DNA from: a virus
Length of the DNA stretch: 64,000 nucleotides
Reading direction: 5' to 3' (one strand)
Virus record (IMG/VR): IMGVR_UViG_3300035158_000183
Location: 110,035 to 174,034 of that record
In this document: in pieces, positions 10,027 through 19,373 of the stretch
Layout: each line of letters opens with the position of its first letter
Position numbering within the stretch: position 1 is the first letter of the stretch
The notes under the pieces: model-generated
What the model saw: the letters and a program-made list of their open reading frames with translations, nothing else
Databases searched by the model: none
What the model was told of the DNA's origin: nothing
Translations under genes and position numbers: made by a program

Positions 10027-10739
10027 CTGCCTCGGCGATACATTTTGCGCTTAAATTCCAGCTCTTGCTGTCTGGCACGCTGGATAGCTTCTTCTCTAAT
10101 CTTCTGCATACGTGCTCTACCCTCAGGATCTTCGTCGGCCGGCCTATCAAACTCTTGATATGCTTCGGTATCTTGCCTAAGCACATCTTCTACCAGATAT
10201 GGCTTCTCCACCTCATCCTCAGGCTTCTGAAATGCATGTTCTTCTTCTATTATACCGCGATCTAACAGGACTTTCTCGGCTTGGATGAAGTTATAGACTA
10301 GCTGTTGATAGTTGAGGCTGTCCAGAGATTCGAATGTATATCCAGCAAATACAATGCAGATTACACGCTTCATGTAATCGGCAGTAACATTCAGCTGTTT
10401 CCGGTAGGTCTTGTATAGCTCTTCGGTATAATCTTGAGAATCAACATCTACACCTGACAAAAACAGTGCAAGCCTGGCAGTGGTCTCTGAGATGCCTGCC
10501 GGTAACTGATTGAAATTCTTCTCAGTTTGCCACTCATTCTCGACTATCTGCTCGAAGATACTATCATATATAGCACTTTTCAGGCTAACCTTGGGGGCCA
10601 TATCCAGAAGCAAGGCATATTGGCTGGCCTGCTTTATAGATGGCAGACGGAAGATAACCTCTACACCCTCTACTTCGAAGGCATACAGGTCTTCGGATTT
10701 CTTCTGGATTGCCTCCAGGGCCCGCGTGAGACCATCCAT
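10023..10739 (-). CDS. Tail assembly protein candidate (chaperone position)
   Basis: This 238-residue protein is soluble and helix-rich, with an acidic middle and a strongly basic, Arg/Lys-rich C-terminus. It lies between the 246-residue protein and the giant ORF, with 3 bp upstream spacing and a 4-bp overlap downstream. That is the slot taken by tail assembly chaperones in many myoviruses. There is no sequence overlap or slippery heptamer linking it to the 246-residue gene, so the usual programmed frameshift is not evident. Function is inferred from position only. Confidence 0.6.
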   Translation of the reverse strand: MDGLTRALEAIQKKSEDLYAFEVEGVEVIFRLPSIKQASQYALLLDMAPKVSLKSAIYDSIFEQIVENEWQTEKNFNQLPAGISETTARLALFLSGVDVDSQDYTEELYKTYRKQLNVTADYMKRVICIVFAGYTFESLDSLNYQQLVYNFIQAEKVLLDRGIIEEEHAFQKPEDEVEKPYLVEDVLRQDTEAYQEFDRPADEDPEGRARMQKIREEAIQRARQQELEFKRKMYRRGR

Positions 10740-10742
10740 CGG

Positions 10743-11483
10743 CTACATCTTGATAGTCATCTGGGCGACGAACCCTGGCTCCAGGAATAGACTCTGGAGA
10801 CGGACCTGCTGGACAACCATCCCCATAGCACCAGCGGGTAGTGCCGCTCGCTGTACAGGATCCATCCCAGGCCACAGGACACACTTATCAAAGATCATTT
10901 CTTCGACCTGATGCTCCTGCATCTCGTTGAATCGCGGGTTTGCGTTGATCTGAATCCACTCCTGGCGCTTCAGATAACGGTAAATAAACACATGATTCTC
11001 GATGTTTAGCAGGAATACGTCCCCATGCATACGCTTCCACTCCATTATTGCCTGTGGACCTGGAGCATTGGGATTGATTTGCTTCAGCCTCTCACAGATA
11101 GCCTTGACTCTCTCCACAGGGTCCTCTGGGAAGTCCTCAGGCGGCTCCTGGGGAGATGTAGTCGCTGGTGCGACCTCTGAAGCCTCCGGCATCTGTGGGA
11201 CGGCTGTAGCGGTCTCTGGGGCCGCTGGGGGAACCTCAGGGACTGCTGCAGGCGGAGCGTTATTAGCTTCCGCATCAGCTACCTGCTCGGCCGTGAGCAT
11301 ACCGGCACCGCCGCCGAATCCAGCTGCACTCATAGCAGCCTTGTCCGCACCCATGTCAAAGGGCTTGTCGTCGCCATAGACCTCACTGAAAGACTTCTTG
11401 CCAGCCTTCATCATCTTCTCGGCCTTACGGGCGAGTTCCTGCTCTCGTGGCCCTACCGCCACTTTGCGTTTCTGTTTAGTCAT
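10743..11483 (-). CDS. Tail assembly protein candidate with Pro/Ala-rich linker
   Basis: This 246-residue protein has a basic N-terminus (about 1-45), a Pro/Ala/Glu-rich low-complexity linker at roughly 70-120, and a globular C-terminal half. That half contains a segment FDKCVLWPGMDP followed by LPAGAMGMVVQQV, which resembles the 'valine-rich cleft plus AGV' pattern of phage baseplate or tail-assembly proteins. It lies between the tube-like genes and the 238-residue gene. Role in tail assembly is an inference. Confidence 0.6.
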   Translation of the reverse strand: MTKQKRKVAVGPREQELARKAEKMMKAGKKSFSEVYGDDKPFDMGADKAAMSAAGFGGGAGMLTAEQVADAEANNAPPAAVPEVPPAAPETATAVPQMPEASEVAPATTSPQEPPEDFPEDPVERVKAICERLKQINPNAPGPQAIMEWKRMHGDVFLLNIENHVFIYRYLKRQEWIQINANPRFNEMQEHQVEEMIFDKCVLWPGMDPVQRAALPAGAMGMVVQQVRLQSLFLEPGFVAQMTIKM

Positions 11484-11498
11484 GTTGTAACTCCTTGG

Positions 11499-12365
11499 TT
11501 AAACGATATTTCTTGCTATGAATTGGAACTCTTCTAGGATGGGCTCCCCTGAGACTTCTATTGACTGAGATTGCCCCGTGAAGGAGACATCCATGAGTTT
11601 CTTGACTGTATGATTGGCAGACGGCTTGCTGGTGTCGCCGTACACGATCCAAATGTCTATAGGTGGGTACTGGTCTGCTCTGCGGTGCGAAAGAGCATCC
11701 TCAGTGGCCAACAGCTGGTCCTCAGGGAGGTTTTTACTAAAGAGCCGCTCCCTGAGCAGGGGGTTGGCAGTATCACTGCCATACCATATGGCATCCTCAA
11801 ATACTTCCGCCCACTGCTCGAACCTATCGTCTGGTAAGTTACCGAGATCTCTAAAGAATTGATTGTATGCCTGCTGGGCATTCTTCTTATCCTTAGCAGC
11901 AGCCCATTCCATGGACTGCTCCACATTGGCCTTCATAGTCTTATGTTTCTCAGCTTCACGAGCAGCTGAAAGGAATGTGCCAGGTGTGTCTCCTACCCTA
12001 TATCCTTTAGTCAGACGGCCTTCCTTATTCAGGGTGTAGCGGGGAGTAGTCCACTCTCCACCAAGTTTGAGGTTCTGGTAGCGTATCATCGGATAGCTGA
12101 GATATCCGGATTCCTTGAAGGCCAACATGATAGCTCCTTGTACCACAACCTTGCCTTCTCCTACAAATGAATAGTACTGGCTGGCGTATCCCCATACAGG
12201 TGTCTTCTGCTGAACCGCATTAAAGCTTACAGCGACAGCTGAGTCTATGACTACATCTCCGAACATCACATTGATCTGTGACCCAGAGAAGTAATCGTAC
12301 TCATACGTTGTCTCCCCTACGAATGGAGGAGTAATAAGCTCGCCTTTATGGTTCCTGAGTGCCAT
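11499..12365 (-). CDS. Tail-tube-like paralogue C
   Basis: This 288-residue protein shares the layout of the tail tube protein two genes upstream. An N-terminal FSGSQINVMFGD matches FSGIDIKATFG. A central strand-rich part follows. A C-terminal DQYPPIDIWIVYG matches DQIPPFDIVLAA. A helical insert of about 90 residues (roughly 140-210) is unique to it. The ATG overlaps the preceding stop (TAATG). Possible roles are tail terminator, tube-baseplate adaptor or minor tube subunit. Confidence 0.65.
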   Translation of the reverse strand: MALRNHKGELITPPFVGETTYEYDYFSGSQINVMFGDVVIDSAVAVSFNAVQQKTPVWGYASQYYSFVGEGKVVVQGAIMLAFKESGYLSYPMIRYQNLKLGGEWTTPRYTLNKEGRLTKGYRVGDTPGTFLSAAREAEKHKTMKANVEQSMEWAAAKDKKNAQQAYNQFFRDLGNLPDDRFEQWAEVFEDAIWYGSDTANPLLRERLFSKNLPEDQLLATEDALSHRRADQYPPIDIWIVYGDTSKPSANHTVKKLMDVSFTGQSQSIEVSGEPILEEFQFIARNIV

Positions 12366-13321
12366 TAAATAAATGGATTCCTACGTCTGATATGAGCTGA
12401 AAACATCTGCTCCTTCATAAGATCAGATGCTGTCTTATTCCAGCTCTTGCTTACCCCATGACCGTCGATGGCTCGGGTTTCCACAAGCCTCATGGGGTCT
12501 AGGTCTCTTGCCACATACTGTACCACGTTCTCTGAGTAGATGTCTTCTATAGAGAAGGTCTGGCCTTCCTGGAAGAACTCTACCCCCCACAGGCCCATAT
12601 GAGAAATAGCACCATACTCATTAGCGAAAACCAGGCTGATATCAATGGGAGGCATCTGGTCGGCCAGCATGGTGGTGTAAAGCTGATTGTCGAAGTCACT
12701 AGAGCCAGTACTAAACTGTCTAAGTTTAAGCCGCATAATGTCTGCGAATACGTGTTCATGGAAGATAGTAAATACCATACTACCTGAGATAGTACGAGGC
12801 CCTCTGGTATATGCACGCGGATACACAGCCCCCAAGGGTCGGACTGGAGCTTTATCCCTAAAACTGCCTATAGAGATAGTCTGAATGTCTCCCAGTGTCT
12901 TGGATGTAGGTAAATTCCGGATGTTTTGCAGGATTGCATCCAGTTCACTCAATTCACTATTTCTTACCTGCTGAGCTTGTATATAGTCGGCAAGCTGTTT
13001 GGTGGTCAAGATCTCCCGATTGTTTTCATACCAAATTTCTGCCTTTATGGCCTCTTTCTCTATCGCCCACATCTCGTCCAGCAACAGCTTGTCGTCTATA
13101 GGGTCATGGGGATAGTGAACTACTACCTTGATGTCAGCGCCACTATATGTCCCATAGAATTTGGCGTAATCTGATACGACAGCAGGATTCTTGCTATTCT
13201 GGGCCTTCTTGGCCATAGGGCTATCCGGATGTGGCGGCGGGGGTGGCTTATACACATAGTGTCGTGCAAGGGCGTCCTCGCTGGGCATGGGGCGCTTGGC
13301 GACTATACTAGAATAAACCAT
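12365..13321 (-). CDS. Tail-tube-like paralogue B
   Basis: This 318-residue protein has a disordered Pro-rich N-terminus (PPPPPHPDSP near residue 30). It then repeats the tube fold signature: YSGADIKVVV, a KAPVRPLG-YPRAYTRG stretch matching KAPIYTMG-DPRAFARG of the tube protein, and DQMPPIDISLVFANEYG near residue 230. It probably arose by tandem duplication of the tube gene and serves as a specialised ring or adaptor. It is separated from the tube gene by a strong hairpin at 13347-13376. Confidence 0.65.
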   Translation of the reverse strand: MVYSSIVAKRPMPSEDALARHYVYKPPPPPHPDSPMAKKAQNSKNPAVVSDYAKFYGTYSGADIKVVVHYPHDPIDDKLLLDEMWAIEKEAIKAEIWYENNREILTTKQLADYIQAQQVRNSELSELDAILQNIRNLPTSKTLGDIQTISIGSFRDKAPVRPLGAVYPRAYTRGPRTISGSMVFTIFHEHVFADIMRLKLRQFSTGSSDFDNQLYTTMLADQMPPIDISLVFANEYGAISHMGLWGVEFFQEGQTFSIEDIYSENVVQYVARDLDPMRLVETRAIDGHGVSKSWNKTASDLMKEQMFSAHIRRRNPFI

Positions 13322-13346
13322 ATTTTAGACCTTCAGGAGATGGGAG

Positions 13347-13376
13347 AACCGGGTCAGGCTTAGTCCTGACCCGGTT
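13347..13376 (-). terminator. 12-bp perfect hairpin between tube gene and its paralogue
   Basis: A 12-bp perfect stem (AACCGGGTCAGG / CCTGACCCGGTT) has a 6-nt loop and sits 22 nt after the tube stop codon. No uridine tract follows it on the minus strand. It may be a partial terminator or an mRNA 3' stabiliser that raises tube expression relative to downstream genes. Confidence 0.6.
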
Positions 13377-13397
13377 TATGGGCAGATTGAACACAGA

Positions 13398-14078
13398 TTA
13401 CGATGGGTTAATACCCTGCATTGCTACGTGCTGACCCTGGGACTGCCAAGGAAGCATACCGTGAGCAATATATGTGAAACTGTGCTCGGAGACAATATCG
13501 TCAACTGATACCCCGTAGCCGGAGTTCATCAGCTCGACGCCTAGAATCTTCATGATGGCTAGTGCGCCGTACTCATTTGCAGCTGCTAGTACGATATCGA
13601 ATGGTGGAATCTGGTCAGCGTACCATGGAATCGCTGGCTTCTGATCAGAACCTGCCGATGTTATCTCACTCTCCTGCTGTTGTGCTGTAGCACCCGGGAC
13701 GTTGATACCTTCAGGATCTGCCGCTACACTTGTCTCTCCGACAACGATTTCCTGACTGTACTCTGGACGCAGGTCGTCTACATCGGACAGGAAGTAGAGG
13801 CGTCTTGCTTCTTCTCCTGGTGCTCGGTTCGCAAGCTCCCACATCAATGGGTCTTCGTCGAACTGGATGAATACCAGTGACCCTGCGATGCCACGCTTGC
13901 CTCTTGCGAAGGCACGTGGGTCCGCAGATCCCATTGTATAGATGGGCGCTTTCTCTCGAGAGATAGAATAGCTGATTCCCTGTAGGGTACCGATCACCTT
14001 GGTCCCGAATGTGGCCTTGATGTCGATCCCAGAGAAGCTATTATACCCTCTGGTGAATTCGCTCTGTTGTACTGCCAT
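13398..14078 (-). CDS. Tail tube protein
   Basis: This 226-residue protein lies directly downstream of the tail sheath gene, the standard position of the myovirus tube subunit. The sequence is strand-rich (FSGIDIKATFG, GTLQGISYSISREKAPIY, GIAGSLVFIQF, IPPFDIVLAAANEYG), as expected of a gpV/gp19-type tube fold. It is preceded by a Shine-Dalgarno AGGGAGG and followed by a strong hairpin. It would polymerise as hexameric rings inside the sheath and conduct DNA. Confidence 0.8.
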   Translation of the reverse strand: MAVQQSEFTRGYNSFSGIDIKATFGTKVIGTLQGISYSISREKAPIYTMGSADPRAFARGKRGIAGSLVFIQFDEDPLMWELANRAPGEEARRLYFLSDVDDLRPEYSQEIVVGETSVAADPEGINVPGATAQQQESEITSAGSDQKPAIPWYADQIPPFDIVLAAANEYGALAIMKILGVELMNSGYGVSVDDIVSEHSFTYIAHGMLPWQSQGQHVAMQGINPS

Positions 14079-14099
14079 AGTCTATCTCGACCTCCCTAG

Positions 14100-16016
14100 T
14101 TAGCCTGATTTCGAAACCGAAACCGTTACTGTGACCTGACGCAGCTCGAAAGCTGGGATCAGAGTCAGATTGATATCAGCTTTACCCTGAACCTCCATCT
14201 GAGGTGTCTGGATAATCTCGAATGGACGGTAGTCCTGGAGGTAACGAGCTGTCTTGGCTGCCAAGAGAACCTTCTCTACAGATGTCTGCATAGAGGCCCT
14301 TGTGGCATCCGACATACCCTCGCCCAGGAACGGATCGACTGCAGCACGTACTCCGTCAATGACGGCCTTCACAATACGTACTGTGGACAGGCGGTTCCAG
14401 TCACTGGTTGGCAGGGCGGCTGTGGGAGCATCTGCTACTACCAGACCAGTTGTCTTCTGGCGGAGGCAGGTGTACCCGGCACCGGCCATATCATCCAGAG
14501 CCTGGAGACCGAGACGGAAGATCAGTGTCGAGTTAGCTACCCGCTTGTTTGTGGGTGCGCTAGCTGGCGACATGTTGATATAGAACCCGCCGTATGAGGC
14601 TGCGAAGCTTGCCGGATAGGCGGTTGAGCTAAAACTGTTTCTGAGCAGTGGGTAATCCACCACAACAGAGAAGTATTTACCGAGGTCTACCGGAATCTCG
14701 TTATCGTCTTCGATCTCGGCTCCGGAGTCCATGAATTTACCTTCTGTAGCGATGAAGCCACCGCCGAAGGCACCTGAGCGATGCTCATACTTGCCAGCCA
14801 TAAACTTATTACCAACCAGACCACTGCCGTTATCATTGGCAGAGGCGATGTGATAGAGGCCAGACGCCGTATCGAGCGTCCATGTGGGCTCGCGGCCCAC
14901 CCAACGTGCCTTGTCTACGAGGGAGTTGGAAGCTGGTGGCAGAACGCCAATAACACCCGTCGCATCCACGACATTGGTGGAGTACTCATACAGGAAGCGG
15001 CCCAGCTGATAAGCGAAGTTGACCTCGTGGAAGTCATCTCCAGTCAGAGTTGTGCCGTCAATCTTGGTTGTGGCTGTTGCAGAACCTGGAGCATCCGTCG
15101 GCCATATATCAGCCGAGGCAAATACGCCAGAACCGTCATTGAACCACCACCAGAAGTAGTACTCGCCCTCATACTCTTCTACGAAGAGCCTACCCAGAGC
15201 ATCGACATCCTGACCTGGACGATAGCGGCCCTTGGTCGGGTATGTGTTGGCGGATGGAGACTCAGGCGTAATAGCACCCAGGTAGTGTCCCTGATTAACT
15301 ACATTGTAGTCATCTAGGTAGACATCCATTGGTACGATCACGTCGAAGTCTGTTTGCTTGATGTTCTCGTATGCTACGTAAAGCTCCTCGTACATCTCCA
15401 TTCTGGACATACCCAGGCCATCATCCCCAGCTGTGAAGGAAGTCCCTGCATATGTGCTCGGGTCCACGTCTTCGAGGTTGATAAAGGCACTTGCTGAGCC
15501 AATGTCCGGTCCGCCACCAGAGTGACGATAACCGCTAACGATTACCTCGTATCTCTCGATGGGGCTGGTCTCGTCATTATCGAAAACAATGACGTCGTCC
15601 GTGTTGCGCTTCACTACCAGGCGGTCGGTACTGTCGTCGTAATACATAGCGTAGTTACCACCAGCATCTGCGTCTTGCTCGACAGTCTCAATCTTGTAAC
15701 CGCCTGCACCACCTGCAGAGTTACCTACACCCTCCAGAATGGCGGGCTTGGAACCAATACGGTACATGGCGATTTCGTCTGCGCCTGCAGCTTTGACTTC
15801 CCACATACCGCGAAGTAGTGTACCGTCATTGCCAAACTCAGACTTAGCCTGTGTGGTAGAGGGGACCAGGTATGTTAGGTGGCCTTGCCCCTTCCCCGAT
15901 GTACCTACGATCATAGCCCTTGGGGCAACAGCTGTAGCCTCGGGGGCGAGGTTGCCGTCGTTCTTGTAAACGATCACACCAGCGAGATTTTCATACTGCA
16001 CGCTTGTGTCGGTCAT
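14100..16016 (-). CDS. Tail sheath protein
   Basis: This 638-residue protein has a typical sheath N-terminus (GVIVYKND, then APRAMIVGTSGKGQG and SEFGNDGTLLRGMWEVKAAGADEI, split here for length). Its C-terminus contains the conserved core (RPFEIIQTPQMEV, LTLIPAFELRQVTVTVSVS). Large Gly/Asp/Tyr-rich insertions in the middle would form surface domains. Contractile sheath subunits wrap the tube and drive DNA delivery. Its position immediately before the tube gene supports the call and assigns the phage to the contractile-tailed group. Confidence 0.9.
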   Translation of the reverse strand: MTDTSVQYENLAGVIVYKNDGNLAPEATAVAPRAMIVGTSGKGQGHLTYLVPSTTQAKSEFGNDGTLLRGMWEVKAAGADEIAMYRIGSKPAILEGVGNSAGGAGGYKIETVEQDADAGGNYAMYYDDSTDRLVVKRNTDDVIVFDNDETSPIERYEVIVSGYRHSGGGPDIGSASAFINLEDVDPSTYAGTSFTAGDDGLGMSRMEMYEELYVAYENIKQTDFDVIVPMDVYLDDYNVVNQGHYLGAITPESPSANTYPTKGRYRPGQDVDALGRLFVEEYEGEYYFWWWFNDGSGVFASADIWPTDAPGSATATTKIDGTTLTGDDFHEVNFAYQLGRFLYEYSTNVVDATGVIGVLPPASNSLVDKARWVGREPTWTLDTASGLYHIASANDNGSGLVGNKFMAGKYEHRSGAFGGGFIATEGKFMDSGAEIEDDNEIPVDLGKYFSVVVDYPLLRNSFSSTAYPASFAASYGGFYINMSPASAPTNKRVANSTLIFRLGLQALDDMAGAGYTCLRQKTTGLVVADAPTAALPTSDWNRLSTVRIVKAVIDGVRAAVDPFLGEGMSDATRASMQTSVEKVLLAAKTARYLQDYRPFEIIQTPQMEVQGKADINLTLIPAFELRQVTVTVSVSKSG

Positions 16017-16018
16017 TA

Positions 16019-16744
16019 TTAACCCTCCTCAATGTTAGTTGATACATTTACGTTCAGCGCCAGACGCTTAAGCTCCTGAGAGCCGAACTGATACGTATCT
16101 TCAGTCCTTACCATGAAGGTAATAGGATATTTAGTTAGTGGCAGCTCGCCAATGGTTACTCTCGCTCTGTCTCCAACGCCCTCTTCAATAGTCTTAATCC
16201 TGTGCAGTCCGAAATACCATCGGTAGCTATCCATCACGTTCTCAAACCATAAGACACGCTTAAAAGCTGTGTAGTCGTCTCGGGCGTATATATTAAATAC
16301 AACCCAGTTATCATAGAAGCGCCCCATGGTCACCAGCTTCTCACTTGGATGTTCGGGGTGCTGTTGTATACTTCTTACATGGGCTACTACTTCTCGCACT
16401 CTTCCAGTACCCGCAGGGCCCTTATTAAACTGTCCTGGCGCTCGGGCCCTCATGAAGAAGGTGATAGCCTCTGTGTCAACGGACTCAGGCGGGTCATCCG
16501 CCAGAACCAGCAGCCTCTTGTCATCTGGTACATGCTCGGAGGCCTGCCTGGAAGCGACAGCTTCCTGGACAAGCTCGTAGAAGCCCAGAAGATTGGCTCC
16601 TGGGTGTGTGGCAGTATCTACAGCACCGATGTTCTGGATATATCTATTGATAGCCAGAGCAGCGTCTGCTTCAGAAAGCCTAACAGCCCCTCCTAGATCT
16701 GGAATAGCTGTTATATTGTCTGTTTTTGACACCATACCATACAC
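16019..16744 (-). CDS. Neck or tail-completion protein candidate
   Basis: The longest frame starts at a GTG at 16744. An in-frame ATG at 16735 (MVSKTDN) is more likely and still overlaps the upstream gene by about 56 nt. The protein is about 238 residues, globular, without recognisable motifs. It lies between the Cys-rich neck candidate and the sheath gene, where tail terminator/completion proteins usually sit. The role is inferred from position only. Confidence 0.6.
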   Translation of the reverse strand: MYGMVSKTDNITAIPDLGGAVRLSEADAALAINRYIQNIGAVDTATHPGANLLGFYELVQEAVASRQASEHVPDDKRLLVLADDPPESVDTEAITFFMRARAPGQFNKGPAGTGRVREVVAHVRSIQQHPEHPSEKLVTMGRFYDNWVVFNIYARDDYTAFKRVLWFENVMDSYRWYFGLHRIKTIEEGVGDRARVTIGELPLTKYPITFMVRTEDTYQFGSQELKRLALNVNVSTNIEEG

Positions 16745-17252
16745 TCCACTCGCGTCTATACTGCGCCGTGACTTGCCAAAATTCTACCCTTCCTCTATCG
16801 GCCCTAAACTGGTCAGCGCTCACAATCTCGTAAACTGCACTGCGCTCCACCGGCTGTGCGGGCCGGCCTTCATTATCTAACACGACTTCGACTATAAAGT
16901 CGCTTGATGAGACATCCACATTGTACTCGAGGTAGAATAATCCCTTACCTCCATCTTGGAATGACTCATTATTCTTATAATACACTATTTTGTACTCATC
17001 CCAAAAGTATCCATGCCCATGACAGTACCGGCAAAAGCTGTCTCTGTCGGGTTCATCCGTGATCCTGCTTCGACACGGACACCTCAATAGCTCACCATCA
17101 CTGCCTTCCCGCATCTTCCTCAGCAGACCTACCTTCCCCTTGGCTATTTCGCCTGCCGATCCATACAATAACTGGCTCAGCTCCTCCCGGAGGTCCAGCT
17201 CGATACCGCCGCTGCGGGCGGTACCATATGGATTAGTCATACTCGCGGTCAT
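16680..17252 (-). CDS. Cys-rich head-tail connector candidate
   Basis: This protein has 190 residues from ATG 17252, or 186 from ATG 17240, which overlaps the upstream stop more tightly. A metal-binding-type motif CPC...FCRYCHGHGYFW lies at residues 58-83 (Cys58, 60, 74, 77). This style is seen in short head-closure/neck proteins of tailed phages. Its 3' end overlaps the next gene by more than 50 nt, unusually long for this genome. Function is inferred. Confidence 0.6.
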   Translation of the reverse strand: MTASMTNPYGTARSGGIELDLREELSQLLYGSAGEIAKGKVGLLRKMREGSDGELLRCPCRSRITDEPDRDSFCRYCHGHGYFWDEYKIVYYKNNESFQDGGKGLFYLEYNVDVSSSDFIVEVVLDNEGRPAQPVERSAVYEIVSADQFRADRGRVEFWQVTAQYRREWSVWYGVKNRQYNSYSRSRRGC

Positions 17253-19041
17253 AACTCGACTCTCTACGTTTCCTAAATGTCCTCAGATCTCTGCGGCCTG
17301 AGGCATATCGTGAGCTGTTGGCAGCCGACTGACTGCTATGCACGCCCACGCCTGATGTGGGCTCCCATTGTCTATTTACAAATATGAAATCCTCTGCCAA
17401 AGCACCCTTGACCGAGTACTGCGGTTTCAGGCTACCGGCAGGATGTATCTCGCCGCCAGACTGGACAGATACTTCCCAGCTGGCTGCACAGTCTTCTAGC
17501 TGTGCTAGAATATTACGTAAATTGCCTGGTCCACCAGCTCTGGACACACTGAGGTCTCCCAGGGTCTTGGACATCCTATCCGCCAGACTGCTGTCGCCCA
17601 GAAGGGCTCTAACCAGTATGAACTCTGCCAGGCATGTGGTGTACTGTCTGCGAGCTTGATTAAAGAAGGTAGCTTGGGTAATGGTCTTGAATCTGATGGC
17701 ATCAGCCTGAAGGCTGGCCTCTAGGATAGCCAGCATAATGGTCTCATCAGGTACATCCACCAGAAGCGGACCCAGGTCAAGACGGATACGCCTTAGGCTC
17801 GAGTATAGTGGTGTATAAGGTGTTGTAAAGTAAGATTCATAATCCGAGCCCAAAGCGTTTCCGTTTAAGTCAGCTATATCCTTATCGAGCTTTAAGCGAA
17901 CTATATTATTCTCGTACAGCTGCCCTGGGTCCAATTGGATTGTCAGGACACTGCCCGCTAGCGTGGATACAAAGTCTAGCTCACCTGTTGCCAGGAAGGC
18001 ATCTTCGTCACCATTAGCCGGCTCCGACCATACATCTATTGCATTGGCTAGAGTTGCCGTAGCTGGTGGGTCTGAGAAAGTAACTTCAATGATTTCGCCA
18101 TTATACGGGTCGGTACTTATGGCTACACCATATTCCATATCAGGCGGGTCTACCTCAGAGACGCTAAATGAGGAGGCAGTTACCGACTCTCCTATTACGT
18201 TACTTAGAACACTCTCAATCCCTGAAGTAGGAGAATCTGACGGTGGAGTCAGGATGGCGCCACTGCCTGCAAAGAAACTCCAGCGGTAGGTATTGGGTAA
18301 TACTACAGACGGTATCACCTTGCATTCGAAGGTGTCTCCTACGGTGAAACTGCCGTCATGGTGGCAGGTGATATAGATACCATCCTCTAATTCTCTAGCC
18401 CCTGTGCTGGTAATACCATTATAGGTTGTAAGCGGATCATTCTTGTTCCACCACATATACTCTGCATCACCAGTGGGACCGCCTGCCGTAATCTCCACAA
18501 CATACTCTCTAGTATTGTCACCAGTATATCCACCATGGAAGGTTAGGTAGTCTGGGCCAGCAGGAGAGCGTTGGGTGTCGAATACAGTCCTAGTACGGAC
18601 ACCCGTATCGAAGTCATCAGCAGGCTTCTCGTCACCCAGGATAATGGCCATGTATTGTACATTAGGCTTAAGTGGTTTGTCCGGAGTCAGGATAGCAACT
18701 GTACGCCACAGGTTTCCGGCACCGGTATAGTCCTTAACGCTATCATCTACAGGAGCACCAGAAGCGTCTTCTCTGGAAAATGAAATAGTTGCCTTGACAT
18801 AGCCCTTGAAATATGGTGAGGACAGAATATCCTCATCATCAAAGCCCGGAACATCTAGTGGTGTAACATCTATAGGCCCAAATACCGGAGCGTCATCCGG
18901 ACCAGTTAAAACTAAAGTACCCTCATTAATGGAGTCGAGATCCATCTCCTGGTCGAATACCACTCTGACTTGGTCACCAATAGGTATACCTGTAGCATCT
19001 GGAGCTGGATACACACTAACGACTTGTGGAGTTGTCGCCAT
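17233..19041 (-). CDS. Virion protein with Big_5-like Ig domains
   Basis: This 602-residue protein begins with VVSVYPAPDATGIPIGDQVRVVFDQEMD, quoted in two parts: the 'P-x-D-(A)-T-G-I-P' start and the 'V-x-F-D-Q-E-M-D' element. These are diagnostic of the bacterial Ig-like Big_5/SbsA domain. A second related unit is near 320-410 (VAISTDPYNGEIIEVTFSD). The C-terminal 180 residues are helical and may attach it to the neck. It is probably a surface-exposed head-tail junction or whisker protein that binds glycans or cells. Confidence 0.65.
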   Translation of the reverse strand: MATTPQVVSVYPAPDATGIPIGDQVRVVFDQEMDLDSINEGTLVLTGPDDAPVFGPIDVTPLDVPGFDDEDILSSPYFKGYVKATISFSREDASGAPVDDSVKDYTGAGNLWRTVAILTPDKPLKPNVQYMAIILGDEKPADDFDTGVRTRTVFDTQRSPAGPDYLTFHGGYTGDNTREYVVEITAGGPTGDAEYMWWNKNDPLTTYNGITSTGARELEDGIYITCHHDGSFTVGDTFECKVIPSVVLPNTYRWSFFAGSGAILTPPSDSPTSGIESVLSNVIGESVTASSFSVSEVDPPDMEYGVAISTDPYNGEIIEVTFSDPPATATLANAIDVWSEPANGDEDAFLATGELDFVSTLAGSVLTIQLDPGQLYENNIVRLKLDKDIADLNGNALGSDYESYFTTPYTPLYSSLRRIRLDLGPLLVDVPDETIMLAILEASLQADAIRFKTITQATFFNQARRQYTTCLAEFILVRALLGDSSLADRMSKTLGDLSVSRAGGPGNLRNILAQLEDCAASWEVSVQSGGEIHPAGSLKPQYSVKGALAEDFIFVNRQWEPTSGVGVHSSQSAANSSRYASGRRDLRTFRKRRESSYDREYD

Positions 19042-19043
19042 AG

Positions 19044-19373
19044 TTAATCTTCCTCAATAATCTCAAAGCTTTCTGCCAGCTCTAGCTCCTTGGCATTAGA
19101 GGGTACATAGGGTAAGTCCTGTACCGCCCGAGCCTGTATTTCAAGCTGTTCGGCTGCCTGGGCAGCCTGCTGGCGCCTAGCTTCTCGCCGCAGGTACTGT
19201 ATAAACTCAAAGCCTTCTGAAATGGTTACCTTGCCAGTCTCTACCGAGAACTCAAGATTCTTCTTAATCTTAGCCCACTCTTCTTCTGTGGGTGGCCTGC
19301 TCATCTTCTCCCTGAGTTGTAGTAGCTCTGCTTTTTCCATTCTAGTACTCCGATATAGCTGTCTCAATAGCAT
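19044..19373 (-). CDS. Small helical protein of the head module
   Basis: This 109-residue protein is charged and predicted helical (KAELLQLREKMSRPPTEEEW, QYLRREARRQQAAQ). It overlaps the upstream gene by 30 nt and precedes the Ig-domain gene by 2 nt. No family recognised. Confidence 0.6.
   Translation of the reverse strand: MLLRQLYRSTRMEKAELLQLREKMSRPPTEEEWAKIKKNLEFSVETGKVTISEGFEFIQYLRREARRQQAAQAAEQLEIQARAVQDLPYVPSNAKELELAESFEIIEED

Noticed and set aside
10737-10748. Programmed frameshift between the two tail-chaperone-position genes
   Set aside because: The genes do not overlap and there is no slippery heptamer at the junction (ATG TAG CCG ATG).
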